Shown: one piece after another, positions 28,594-37,078 of the stretch
How positions within the stretch are numbered: position 1 is the first letter of the stretch
How the letters are laid out: each line of letters begins with the position of its first letter
Source: Leptospira sp. WS4.C2
GTDB lineage: Bacteria; Spirochaetota; Leptospiria; Leptospirales; Leptospiraceae
Assembly: GCF_040833985.1 (NCBI RefSeq)
Contig: NZ_CP162139.1
Location: forward strand, 434,001 to 498,000
Reading direction: 5' to 3'
DNA length: 64,000 bases
The notes under the pieces: model-generated
Seen by the model: only the letters and a program-made list of their open reading frames with translations
The model's database searches: none
What the model was told of the DNA's origin: nothing
Made by a program: the position numbers and the translations under genes

Positions 28594-29119
28594 TGATTTC
28601 ATCTGTCTGGTCACCAGCTAATTCTTGTTCTAGGTTTTCTTGCGTATAACCTTCGTCAGGTAACACGCGAAATTTCACCTCATCCACAGTGTCCCCTTCA
28701 TGAACAATTTTAATCAAATACTCGCCAGTTCGTAATAGGGAAAATTCATCTCTGATCGCAAGGGAATCTGGTTCCACTCGTTTCTTTTTGATATCAATTT
28801 CCACGAAGTCCAATTCATAACGATTGAGAGAGATATAGAAGTCGGTTTCTAAACCTGGACTTCTGGAAAACTGATAGACATAGTGAATGGTATCAGTGGG
28901 AGAAAAGATAAGATCATCCCGCATCATTTTATAGTCTGTGATGGTTTGGATGTGTTTTTCTAAAATGTCCATTTCTTCCATCTTTGTAGTGGTCCAACCA
29001 AACTCACCTTTGGGAACTCCGCATTGGATGAGAGTGAGCGTAAAAAGGATAGGTAGAAATGAAAAAATATGTTTGGAAAAATTCCGAATGAGGGGACTAA
29101 CCACCGAATTCTGTCTCAT
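28577..29119 (-). CDS. Putative lipoprotein of unknown function
   Basis: A 180-residue protein with a basic N terminus, a hydrophobic core (SFLPILFTLTL) and a lipobox ending LIQC at about residue 33, so it is probably lipidated and exported. The mature part contains strands with alternating charge (DFVEIDIKKKRVEPDSLAI) and a final acidic segment. No family recognised. It converges with the large TPR gene and overlaps it by 17 bases. Confidence 0.7.
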   Translation of the reverse strand: MRQNSVVSPLIRNFSKHIFSFLPILFTLTLIQCGVPKGEFGWTTTKMEEMDILEKHIQTITDYKMMRDDLIFSPTDTIHYVYQFSRSPGLETDFYISLNRYELDFVEIDIKKKRVEPDSLAIRDEFSLLRTGEYLIKIVHEGDTVDEVKFRVLPDEGYTQENLEQELAGDQTDEIIKYSR

Positions 29120-29172
29120 CTTAGTTTGATTTTCGACAGATTTTAGATTTCTCCCGGTAGGAAATCGAAACT

Positions 29173-29361
29173 TTAATCTATAATTTTTCCACGGTCAGAG
29201 ATGTCCTTCTCTTTGGATTTTGTCCATTCTGGATTGTTTGGATGTCCTTCCCTTTGTCTGTTTCCCAGTTCTTCGGCAATTTTAGCCGGCAAAATCAGGA
29301 TTCGGCTCACCCAACGCAGGATCAAAAAAAGAAGAATCGAAAGGACTATGATTTTTGCCAT
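29173..29361 (-). CDS. Small single-helix membrane protein at the end of the poly-gamma-glutamate-type operon
   Basis: From the ATG at 29361 the product has 62 residues: MAKIIVLSILLFLILRWVSR as an N-terminal membrane helix, then a hydrophilic, charged cytoplasmic or periplasmic tail. GAGG lies six bases before this ATG, which decides for it over an earlier in-frame ATG at 29451 inside the upstream gene. It lies seven bases after the TIGR04332-like gene. By position and size it could play the part of CapE, the tiny membrane protein of Gram-positive capsule operons, but no sequence similarity is claimed. Confidence 0.6.
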   Translation of the reverse strand: MAKIIVLSILLFLILRWVSRILILPAKIAEELGNRQREGHPNNPEWTKSKEKDISDRGKIID

Positions 29362-29368
29362 ACAAACC

Positions 29369-30502
29369 TCACCGGGCCCGAAGTGATTTGGGAAGGTGGC
29401 GGTCTTCCTGGTTTTCGCCCCAACCAAGCCTCGTAACACCATACAATCCAACTAGGAGAAAAAGGAAAACGGAAAGATAGAGTATGGGACTGTATTCTTC
29501 TGAATAAAAAACCCGACCTTCTCCTGGTTTCGGAACTTTTTTGGGTGTTTGGGGTAGGCCAAATTTTCTGGCAAGTGATTCAATTTGGATGAAGTTGATG
29601 ACGGGAACTTCACGTTCTAAGAAAGATTTGATTACCGAATTGGGAACATGAACTTCTTCCGGTAAGTCGGTGATGAGGCCATTTTTGAAAACTTGTTTTC
29701 CTAAGTTAGTTCCTAGTATAGTTGTGCCGCCGCCTACATTCACAAATAATTTGATTGGTTTTCCACCGGATAACTCATCATACAATTTCATTCGTTTTTC
29801 AATGGAGTCGTCAAAGTGGAGGGGATCCAATAGTTTTATATGATTTCTTTGTAAAGCGCGACCTAAAAGATCCTTACCTTCTTTGGAAATTCCCATGGCT
29901 TTATCCTGAATTCCCCCAAGAGACGCATAACTAGACTTAAACGAAAAAATTCCTGATTCTACAAGTTCTCTTTCCATATCCAACCAAAGCATTTGTGGAT
30001 GGTTGGCACCAAATTGTGATGCGGAAGCACTGGAGATAATGATGGGTTTGAGTTTTAAGGTATCTAACGCTGCAAATAAACAGATATTGAGTGCCGGAAA
30101 AGATCCTGATACGGCCACTGCCACCGTATCACCTTCTTCCAATTTTGCTTTTTTTAGAAATTGGATCATAACGGCAGCGAAGTTTGGATTGATGGATGTT
30201 TGTTTCGCTGATAGAGACCCACTATTGCTTGTAACGGGTGTTAGAAATTCTCCGATGAATCCAGAATTGGTTGGATCTAATTCTTTATAATCTGGTTTTT
30301 TATATTTTAGAAGTTCGGGTTTTAAAATTTGGAATCCACGTTCGGCAAGTTTTGCCGCATGGAGTTTTTTTTTGAAATAGGATTGTTCCTTTTTTACCTT
30401 ACAAGTTTCGATTAACAAAAGACCTAAGATTCCCAAAATTGCTAATAGAAAGAGTGCGATCCGGGAATGTTTCCACGGCGACCAATAAATCTTAGTCATC
30501 AT
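29369..30502 (-). CDS. Poly-gamma-glutamate system protein (TIGR04332-like)
   Basis: A 377-residue membrane protein with an N-terminal helix at about 13-32 and a C-terminal helix at about 345-365 (SPILYLSVFLFLLVGLYG). The central soluble domain contains EGDTVAVAVSGSFPALNIC and FVNVGGGTTILGTNLG. This architecture is that of the protein family found next to PgsB/PgsC in Gram-negative poly-gamma-glutamate loci. Its ATG overlaps the capC-like stop. Its biochemical role is unsettled; it may replace an export or anchoring component. Confidence 0.78.
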   Translation of the reverse strand: MMTKIYWSPWKHSRIALFLLAILGILGLLLIETCKVKKEQSYFKKKLHAAKLAERGFQILKPELLKYKKPDYKELDPTNSGFIGEFLTPVTSNSGSLSAKQTSINPNFAAVMIQFLKKAKLEEGDTVAVAVSGSFPALNICLFAALDTLKLKPIIISSASASQFGANHPQMLWLDMERELVESGIFSFKSSYASLGGIQDKAMGISKEGKDLLGRALQRNHIKLLDPLHFDDSIEKRMKLYDELSGGKPIKLFVNVGGGTTILGTNLGKQVFKNGLITDLPEEVHVPNSVIKSFLEREVPVINFIQIESLARKFGLPQTPKKVPKPGEGRVFYSEEYSPILYLSVFLFLLVGLYGVTRLGWGENQEDRHLPKSLRAR

Positions 30503-30963
30503 AATGTTTCTAACTCTGTTCCCAAGATGAAAATCAAAAGAATTTTTACGAATATAGCGGCAAGGATAAGTACAGATGTTGTTTCTAATACACCTTGTCT
30601 TTCATACCAAACAGCAATCAGACCTGGAATGATAAATCCGATTCCTCTTACTTCTGAAAGATAAGAAATATCTATATCTGGAAGGATTTGGTAGTTGAGT
30701 AGGTATCCGAAAAAATAGCCGAATAACAGAATAAAGACGATTTTTCTTTTCCCAAAAATAAGTAAAAAATTAGATAATAGTTCTACACAAATATAGGAAA
30801 GTAATGCAATCAGAAAGGTTAGGGCAATGTCCTTTGGATGATTTAACGACATTGCCAAATACCCCGGTACAACGAGGCCAGTTCCAAGAATACCAAACAA
30901 TTCCGAAAATACTAAACTAACAACAAGACTCAGTCCAATAGAAAGTGGAAGAATTTCATTCAT
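30499..30963 (-). CDS. pgsC: Poly-gamma-glutamate biosynthesis protein PgsC/CapC
   Basis: A 154-residue membrane protein with about four helices, beginning MNEILPLSIGLSLVVSLVFSELFG and then GLVVPGYLAMSLNHP, typical of PgsC/CapC. In characterised systems it forms the membrane synthetase complex with PgsB/CapB and is required for polymerisation of glutamate through the gamma-carboxyl. It overlaps both neighbouring genes by a few bases, so capB, capC and the TIGR04332-like gene are translationally coupled. Confidence 0.88.
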   Translation of the reverse strand: MNEILPLSIGLSLVVSLVFSELFGILGTGLVVPGYLAMSLNHPKDIALTFLIALLSYICVELLSNFLLIFGKRKIVFILLFGYFFGYLLNYQILPDIDISYLSEVRGIGFIIPGLIAVWYERQGVLETTSVLILAAIFVKILLIFILGTELETL

Positions 30964-32152
30964 TCGTTTGTTCCGACCTGTTTTTCAGATATAAAGATAA
31001 ATCCATTCCGAGTCCCACTATATTTCCAATCCCAAAAACCATAGATTGTTTTGGTAGAATAGAAAGTAAAGATTCAAAAATTTCATCTAAACTTAAATGT
31101 TCCCATACAAAGATAGGTATGTCTTTTTTGGAATAAGACTTTAGATATTTAAACGCAAGAGAAGTGGAAGATCCAATCAAAATGACTGCTTCGTATCCTT
31201 CCCAATTAGCAAACTCTTTGGTCAATTGATGGCTTCGTTCTGGTCTATCTTCTCTTGTATGGAATAAGATGAATCGTTTGTTGTATTGCGGGTATCTTTC
31301 AATGACTGATGACCAAATCAGTTTTGTGCTATCGGGGTCATTTGCTGCCATAGCATTTGCATAAATAAATTCCTTTCCAAAAAAATGGATCGGCGATACT
31401 GAGAGAGCTCCTGGATCTGGATTTACTTTCCACATTGATTCCAGTGCTTTTTTTCGATCCACTCCTAGTAATTCGCAGACCTTAAGAGCGAGGTATACAT
31501 TCTCTTTATGTTCCCAATAAGAAAACTTCGCCATCTCTTCATCTGTAATGGTTTGCACTGATTCTTCTTGGATTAATAAAGCTTTTGAACTGCGATCGTT
31601 ACAAACCTCAAGGATCAAGGATTCAAATTCCGTAGGTCCAGTAACAAGGATTCCTTTCACTGGACAACCAGACAATAATGACTTGGCGACATCGACTAAA
31701 TCGGGCCCCATCACTTCCAAGTGGTCCTCTCTGATGTTTGTAATCACTCCAATGTCTGATTTTAAAATTTGTCCTTCACTGGCCCATTGGTAACGCGGTT
31801 CTAAGGCCATACATTCTAAAACAACGATATCTGCACCCATCCGTTCGGCCTTTTTTAGAATTTTAATTTGTTCTAAAATAGATGGCTTGCCAAATCGAGA
31901 TATAGACTCTTCGGTTCCGTCTGGAAAAATCATTCTCGCCATACTTCCCGTTGTTTTTGCGAAAACGGACATACCTGTGGCGGAAAGTCCTGCTCGTATA
32001 AGTCTTGTTACACTAGACTTTCCTCTGGTTCCATTTACATGGATTCGGTGTTTAAACTTTTTTAAGGTACGATTGTGTAGGAAATATTCAAAAGTATAAT
32101 AAAGTATTAAAACAAGAATAATGAGGAAAAAAAGAAAAGCGTTTGGTTTCAT
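30956..32152 (-). CDS. pgsB: Poly-gamma-glutamate synthase PgsB/CapB
   Basis: ATP-dependent amide ligase of the Mur-ligase-like family that joins glutamate units through gamma linkages. The 398-residue protein has an N-terminal membrane helix (about 3-22) and the nucleotide loop HVNGTRGKSS (38-47), followed by GADIVVLECMALEPRYQW and VITNIREDHLEVMG, all typical of CapB. It leads a four-gene leftward operon. No CapA (PgsA) or depolymerase CapD is found in the neighbourhood, so how the polymer is exported or cut is open. Confidence 0.9.
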   Translation of the reverse strand: MKPNAFLFFLIILVLILYYTFEYFLHNRTLKKFKHRIHVNGTRGKSSVTRLIRAGLSATGMSVFAKTTGSMARMIFPDGTEESISRFGKPSILEQIKILKKAERMGADIVVLECMALEPRYQWASEGQILKSDIGVITNIREDHLEVMGPDLVDVAKSLLSGCPVKGILVTGPTEFESLILEVCNDRSSKALLIQEESVQTITDEEMAKFSYWEHKENVYLALKVCELLGVDRKKALESMWKVNPDPGALSVSPIHFFGKEFIYANAMAANDPDSTKLIWSSVIERYPQYNKRFILFHTREDRPERSHQLTKEFANWEGYEAVILIGSSTSLAFKYLKSYSKKDIPIFVWEHLSLDEIFESLLSILPKQSMVFGIGNIVGLGMDLSLYLKNRSEQTNE

Positions 32153-32236
32153 TTGAATTTTTCGGGATGATACATTTCCTTCAAGGGAATGTCATTTGAT
32201 TGTAACTCAAAACTGAGAAGATTCACGTAGTTTTCT

Positions 32237-34633
32237 ATGAGCATACGATACAAATTCTTATTAATATTGAGTGTGAGTCAAATTCTTCTTGTAATTGCTC
32301 TCACGACTAGCTTCGCCTATCTTTTACAATCGGTAAAAAATATTCCACAAACTCAGCGAGCGGAAGACTTGTCTCGGAATTTTCAAAGAGAACTGGAATT
32401 TAAAGAAGAAAAACTGCGTTTATTATTAGAAGAGATCACTTTTAACGCACAAACTCGAGGAATTTTAGAAAGGGGTCTTACGGATCGGTCCGTTTTATCG
32501 AAAGAACTCCCTTATTTACAACAAATTCTAAAAAGATACGGCCTTTCTATTTTTGAAATTGGAGACAACCAAGGAAAGGTTTTATTTCGTGTACATCGTC
32601 CCAAAGACTTTGGCGATGATAAAAAAAACCAACCCATCATTCGAAATGCCCTGAACGGAGAGGCAACCGCTGCTTTGGAGGATGGACATAGTGGACTTGG
32701 ATTTCGATTGGCAGCGCCACTTTTTGGTAGAGGGACCCTACTTATCGGTCAAGTAGTGGATGATAATTTCACAAAGACCATTTCCAAAGATAACAGAATC
32801 CATTTAGCAATCTTTCAAGAAGGTAAGGTTAAAACCATCGGTTCGGATATGATCCGTTTGGTGATGAATGAAAATCCCAGTTTGTTAATGGAGGAACAAC
32901 GGTTCCATTTTCAAGATAAACCTTATTATATGGTTAAAATTCCTTATGCCGGTAACTCCCAATCGGTAAAACAATTGGTATTTCATGTGATGATTGATGA
33001 AAATGAAGTGGAATCCAAAACATGGAGAATTTGGTCCTTTTTTGTGGTCGCATCACTCGTATTATGTGGTGTTATTTTTCTTATATCCTTTTTGTTTTCC
33101 AGGGATATGGTGGAAGCAATCAAACTTCTCACAACAGCAATGGTGGACTTGGACCAGTGGAAACCAGAAACTTTGCCAACGCATAGAAGTGATGAAATTG
33201 GTCAGATGGGAAGAGTTTTTGTGGGAATGAAGGAAGAATTAGCGGAACACCAAAATCATTTAGAAGAAATGGTAAACTTAAGAACCAGAGAACTAAATGA
33301 AACTTTGTCTGAGATGCAAAAACTTCAAGACAAACAAGATGGAGATTACTTCTTAACTTCACTTCTCATCAAACCTTTACGTGGTTCTTTTTCAAAATCA
33401 GAAACAGTGTCTGTTAAAATTTTTGAACGTCAGATGAAACAATTCAAATTTAGAAATAAACAATCGGAAATTGGCGGGGATCTTTCCGTTTCTGATTCTA
33501 TTTATTTGATGGGTAAAAAATATACCGTCTTCTTAAATGCGGATGCCATGGGTAAATCCATCCAAGGGGCAGGTGGCGCCCTTGTTATGGGTACAGTATT
33601 AAAATCTATTATTACAAGAACACAAAAACTACGTTATATGCAAGATAGGCATCCTGAACGATGGCTGAAAGAATGTTTTCAGGAAGTGCATAACGTCTTT
33701 ATTAGTTTCGACGGTCATATGTTACTTTCCGCCATACTAGGGTTAGTTGATGAGGAAACAGGAACTTTATATTACATTAATGCAGAACATCCTTGGATTG
33801 TATTGTATCGAGATGGGATTGCAAGTTTTCTTGAGAATGAACATTCTCTAAGAAAAATCGGTTTTACCGAGATGAGTGGGGACGAAGTGGTGATTCAGAT
33901 TTATCCTTTGCGTCCAGGCGATGTATTGATTTTGGGGTCGGACGGACGTGATGATTTGTTTGTTGGTCAATCTGGTGGAAACCGAGTGATCAATGATGAC
34001 GAAACTATTTTTCTTAGACATGTGACAGAAGGTGCTGGTGACTTAAATCAAATCTGTAAGGTCATGTTACAATTTGGGGATTTGACAGATGATTTGAGTT
34101 TGATGCGTATTGCTTTTTTAGAAGAAGTTGCTTACGCTGCCAAAGAATCAACGAAACCTAATGTTTACTATCAGATGTTGGGAGAAGGGATTCAATCTTA
34201 TCGTGATGGAGAATGGAACAATGCTATCTTTGCTTTAGAACTAGCTTTGGATTCTGAACCTGATGATCTCTATTGTTTAAGAGAATTATCAAAATTGTAT
34301 ATGAAATCTAAGGATTATGAAAAGGCGATCGAACTAGCGAATCGTTACTTATTATTGAATCCAGGAGATACTGACTTTTTATTTTATATTGCCTATGCCC
34401 ACAAACAAAGAAGAGATTTTGTTTTAGCAACAGATTTTGCAGAAAGACTTCGATTTAGAGATCCAAAAAATTTCAATAACCTATTGTTACTTGCAGAAAT
34501 TCTAATGCACAGAAGGGACATTGAACGTTCCAAAGAAGTGCTCCTTGCTTTGCAAGAAATGGCACCCGAGAACCCAAAGGTTCAGAAGTTAAAAAACTTT
34601 TGGAAGAAAATGGTGACTACTTCAGTCAGTTAA
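32237..34633 (+). CDS. Membrane sensor with HAMP, SpoIIE-type PP2C phosphatase and C-terminal TPRs
   Basis: A 798-residue regulator. Two membrane helices (about 7-30 and 258-280) enclose a periplasmic sensor domain of about 225 residues. A HAMP segment and a coiled coil (HLEEMVNLRTRELNETLSE) lead to a SpoIIE/RsbU phosphatase domain (about 380-635). Metal-binding aspartates are visible in IGGDLS, NADAMGKS, LGSDGRDD and TDDLSLM. Residues about 655-795 are TPR units. Its likely job is to dephosphorylate a STAS anti-anti-sigma protein; one is encoded immediately downstream on the other strand. Confidence 0.9.
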   Translation: MSIRYKFLLILSVSQILLVIALTTSFAYLLQSVKNIPQTQRAEDLSRNFQRELEFKEEKLRLLLEEITFNAQTRGILERGLTDRSVLSKELPYLQQILKRYGLSIFEIGDNQGKVLFRVHRPKDFGDDKKNQPIIRNALNGEATAALEDGHSGLGFRLAAPLFGRGTLLIGQVVDDNFTKTISKDNRIHLAIFQEGKVKTIGSDMIRLVMNENPSLLMEEQRFHFQDKPYYMVKIPYAGNSQSVKQLVFHVMIDENEVESKTWRIWSFFVVASLVLCGVIFLISFLFSRDMVEAIKLLTTAMVDLDQWKPETLPTHRSDEIGQMGRVFVGMKEELAEHQNHLEEMVNLRTRELNETLSEMQKLQDKQDGDYFLTSLLIKPLRGSFSKSETVSVKIFERQMKQFKFRNKQSEIGGDLSVSDSIYLMGKKYTVFLNADAMGKSIQGAGGALVMGTVLKSIITRTQKLRYMQDRHPERWLKECFQEVHNVFISFDGHMLLSAILGLVDEETGTLYYINAEHPWIVLYRDGIASFLENEHSLRKIGFTEMSGDEVVIQIYPLRPGDVLILGSDGRDDLFVGQSGGNRVINDDETIFLRHVTEGAGDLNQICKVMLQFGDLTDDLSLMRIAFLEEVAYAAKESTKPNVYYQMLGEGIQSYRDGEWNNAIFALELALDSEPDDLYCLRELSKLYMKSKDYEKAIELANRYLLLNPGDTDFLFYIAYAHKQRRDFVLATDFAERLRFRDPKNFNNLLLLAEILMHRRDIERSKEVLLALQEMAPENPKVQKLKNFWKKMVTTSVS

Positions 34634-34634
34634 G

Positions 34635-34970
34635 TTATTTGAAGGAATTGATTGCCTCTTCCGTACTTTCAAAGATTTGAATGACGGAAGAGATTTTTGA
34701 AATCCGAAAAATTTGTCTGATGGTTTTGGAGACGTTAACGATTCGTAAACCTCCACCTAACTCGGATAATTTATCATTTAAAGACATGATCAGTCCAAAT
34801 CCAGACGAATCAATAAAACTGACCCCTTCCAAATCAAAAATAAATCGATGTTCTTCTTGAGACGCAGACTCTTTGATACGTTCTTTAAGAATGCCGGCAT
34901 TTAACATGTCTAAGTTGCCGAATAATTTCAGAACAACAATACCGTTGAATTTAGATTCTGTATATTCCAT
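34635..34970 (-). CDS. STAS-domain anti-anti-sigma factor (SpoIIAA/RsbV type)
   Basis: A 111-residue single STAS domain. The regulatory phosphorylation site is the serine pair in FIDSSGFGLI, and the preceding IFDLEGVSF strand is typical. Such proteins bind an anti-sigma kinase when unphosphorylated and are reactivated by SpoIIE-type phosphatases. The phosphatase gene converges on it with one base between the stop codons. No HATPase anti-sigma factor is encoded nearby. Confidence 0.92.
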   Translation of the reverse strand: MEYTESKFNGIVVLKLFGNLDMLNAGILKERIKESASQEEHRFIFDLEGVSFIDSSGFGLIMSLNDKLSELGGGLRIVNVSKTIRQIFRISKISSVIQIFESTEEAINSFK

Positions 34971-35014
34971 TGAACCGCTTTGAGAATAGCCAATTTTGGG
35001 ATTTGGTCAATAGA

Positions 35015-37063
35015 TTAATTGACGAACTTATCCCATTTTTCTTCAACCGAAACGGACCTAAGAATCCTCCAAATCAGTTTGGAACCATTTTCCGAATTGG
35101 TCATAATGACCACACCATACCCTTTTTCTGTATTGAAAAGGGCAAGCGACTTATGTCCCTTTGTATGACCCCCATGGAAAAAATATTCTGTTTTGCCGGT
35201 GCGATTTAGGAAGAACCCATGGGCGACCAGCGCATGGACAGTAAGATTTGCGGCACTCATTTTGGGTGAAAGTAAATACTCTGCAGATTCTTTGGAAAGA
35301 AAGTTTGATTTCCCTTGTTTTGCTTTGGCCACTTCCGAAAATAAAATGCCAACTTCTTCTGGAGTTGTCCAAAGTCCTCCAGAGGATAGTTCCGGTGTGA
35401 CAAATGCTTTTTGCGGAAGTATGTTTCCAAGTTCATCGTATCCATCACAACGGTCGTCATTGATAGAAAGATTTTGGCGGAATGTACTTCGTGTCATGTG
35501 TAAGGGTTGGAAAACAACTTCAGACATCAGGTTATGGAATGATTTTCCCGTTCGTTCGGTTAGGATTTCTTGTACGATGCTGTACCCTCCACCGGAATAC
35601 CTAGACTTGGTTCCTGGTTTGTAATATAATTTTAAACCGTTTCCTTTGGTTGTGTTTGTATCTTTTAACTCACGCAGATGTTTTTTTCCTGAGTTTATGG
35701 GATCATCCCAATTTCCTTTTTCAGTAAGCCCACTTGTATGCGATAGAATTAAATCAAGATTGACAACGGATCTTCTTTTCCCTTTAGGGACGGACACTTT
35801 GTATTGTTTTAGTTTTCCTATCCAATTCGAATATAAATCTATTTGTCCTGATTCGACTAATCTAAGTGTTGCGGTTGCTGTCATAGTTTTAGAAAGTGAT
35901 CCGGCCCGAAAAAGTGTATGTTGGGATTTTGTTCCATACATTTTTTTCCAACTTAATCCATAATTTCTGAAAACAGCAATTCCAAGGGAAGGGACTTTTT
36001 CTTCCTTCATTAAATCTTCAATGTATACTTCGTTTGGAAGATCAGATTTCTTTTTAAGGTTTAATTTTTTAGCATCAAAAATAATCTCTGTGAGAGCCGA
36101 TTTGACAGAAGATAAGTCACCTTTACTACTTCCATAGGGGCTGACGATTGTGAGGAAGATTCTACTTTTTAAGTCATGATAAACAAAATTAGAAATTCCT
36201 TTTTCTTTTCCATAAGTCCAATAAAAATAATCCCCAACAAACACTCCTTCACCAAATGCAATAGGGTCTTCTGATATGGAATCAGACAAAACGGTTTTTT
36301 TGATAATTGTATCTTTGGATAATTTAGAGATAAGTTTTGGTTTTTTAAGTTCTAAACTGAAAAGAGAAAGGTCTTCCGGTGTAGAATAGATTCCGCTATT
36401 ACCAATTAGAACTTCATTTGAATCTACATTTGTATTTTGAAAACCAAGAGGATTAAAAATTCTCTCTTTTAGAAAATGAGAATACGAAGTTCCTGAAACT
36501 TTTTCTATGATATAAGATAAAAAAAGAAAATCTAGCCTACTATACTTCCAATACTCTCCTGGAGGGAAAGCAGGTTTTAGTTTGGATTCTAAAAACAGTC
36601 GTTTGATATCATCGCGTTTTAAATGAGATTTTTCCGTATCAAAATTAGGCAAGAACTCAATGACTTTTGGTAGTCCCGATGTATGTCGTAACAAGTGACC
36701 TATTGTAACTTTTGGATAAGGGAACCATTTTAGATGTTTTGATACTGGATCGGTTAAGGAGATTTTTTTCTCCTCCTCTAATAAGTGAATTGCAAAGGAA
36801 GTAAAAGTTTTTGTTGATTCACCTAACGGGAAATTGTGTTTTTTATAAAGTTGGTATCTTTTTCTTTTTTTTCCAGCATAAATGGATTCTCGGAAAAGGA
36901 TGTTGTCATCTTGGGAGATAAGGACAACACCTTGAAAACCTTCTTGTTTGATTTTTCTTCGAATTTTTTCTTTGGTTTCTTCAGAAAAAGAACCGATTCC
37001 AGGCTCTGCACAGTTAATAATGAATAAACTGAAAAGTAACCCACTGATAATCCGAAAATACAT
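35015..37063 (-). CDS. Lipoprotein with two tandem beta-lactamase-like serine hydrolase domains, first one degenerate
   Basis: A 682-residue exported protein. The signal peptide ends in FIINC (Cys18), a good lipobox. Domain 1 (about 40-335) keeps the fold but reads GESTK (82-85) where active enzymes have GSxxK, so the serine is replaced by Glu; its second motif is YSR (174-176) and the HxG motif reads TYGK. Domain 2 (about 345-675) has Ser389 and Lys392 in AGSLSKT, YSG at 489-491 instead of YSN, and HGGHTKG at 630-636, and should be active. Likely a D-amino peptidase, esterase or penicillin-binding-like enzyme of the class C beta-lactamase fold; substrate unknown. Confidence 0.85.
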   Translation of the reverse strand: MYFRIISGLLFSLFIINCAEPGIGSFSEETKEKIRRKIKQEGFQGVVLISQDDNILFRESIYAGKKRKRYQLYKKHNFPLGESTKTFTSFAIHLLEEEKKISLTDPVSKHLKWFPYPKVTIGHLLRHTSGLPKVIEFLPNFDTEKSHLKRDDIKRLFLESKLKPAFPPGEYWKYSRLDFLFLSYIIEKVSGTSYSHFLKERIFNPLGFQNTNVDSNEVLIGNSGIYSTPEDLSLFSLELKKPKLISKLSKDTIIKKTVLSDSISEDPIAFGEGVFVGDYFYWTYGKEKGISNFVYHDLKSRIFLTIVSPYGSSKGDLSSVKSALTEIIFDAKKLNLKKKSDLPNEVYIEDLMKEEKVPSLGIAVFRNYGLSWKKMYGTKSQHTLFRAGSLSKTMTATATLRLVESGQIDLYSNWIGKLKQYKVSVPKGKRRSVVNLDLILSHTSGLTEKGNWDDPINSGKKHLRELKDTNTTKGNGLKLYYKPGTKSRYSGGGYSIVQEILTERTGKSFHNLMSEVVFQPLHMTRSTFRQNLSINDDRCDGYDELGNILPQKAFVTPELSSGGLWTTPEEVGILFSEVAKAKQGKSNFLSKESAEYLLSPKMSAANLTVHALVAHGFFLNRTGKTEYFFHGGHTKGHKSLALFNTEKGYGVVIMTNSENGSKLIWRILRSVSVEEKWDKFVN

Positions 37064-37078
37064 GATTTTATTAAGGAC

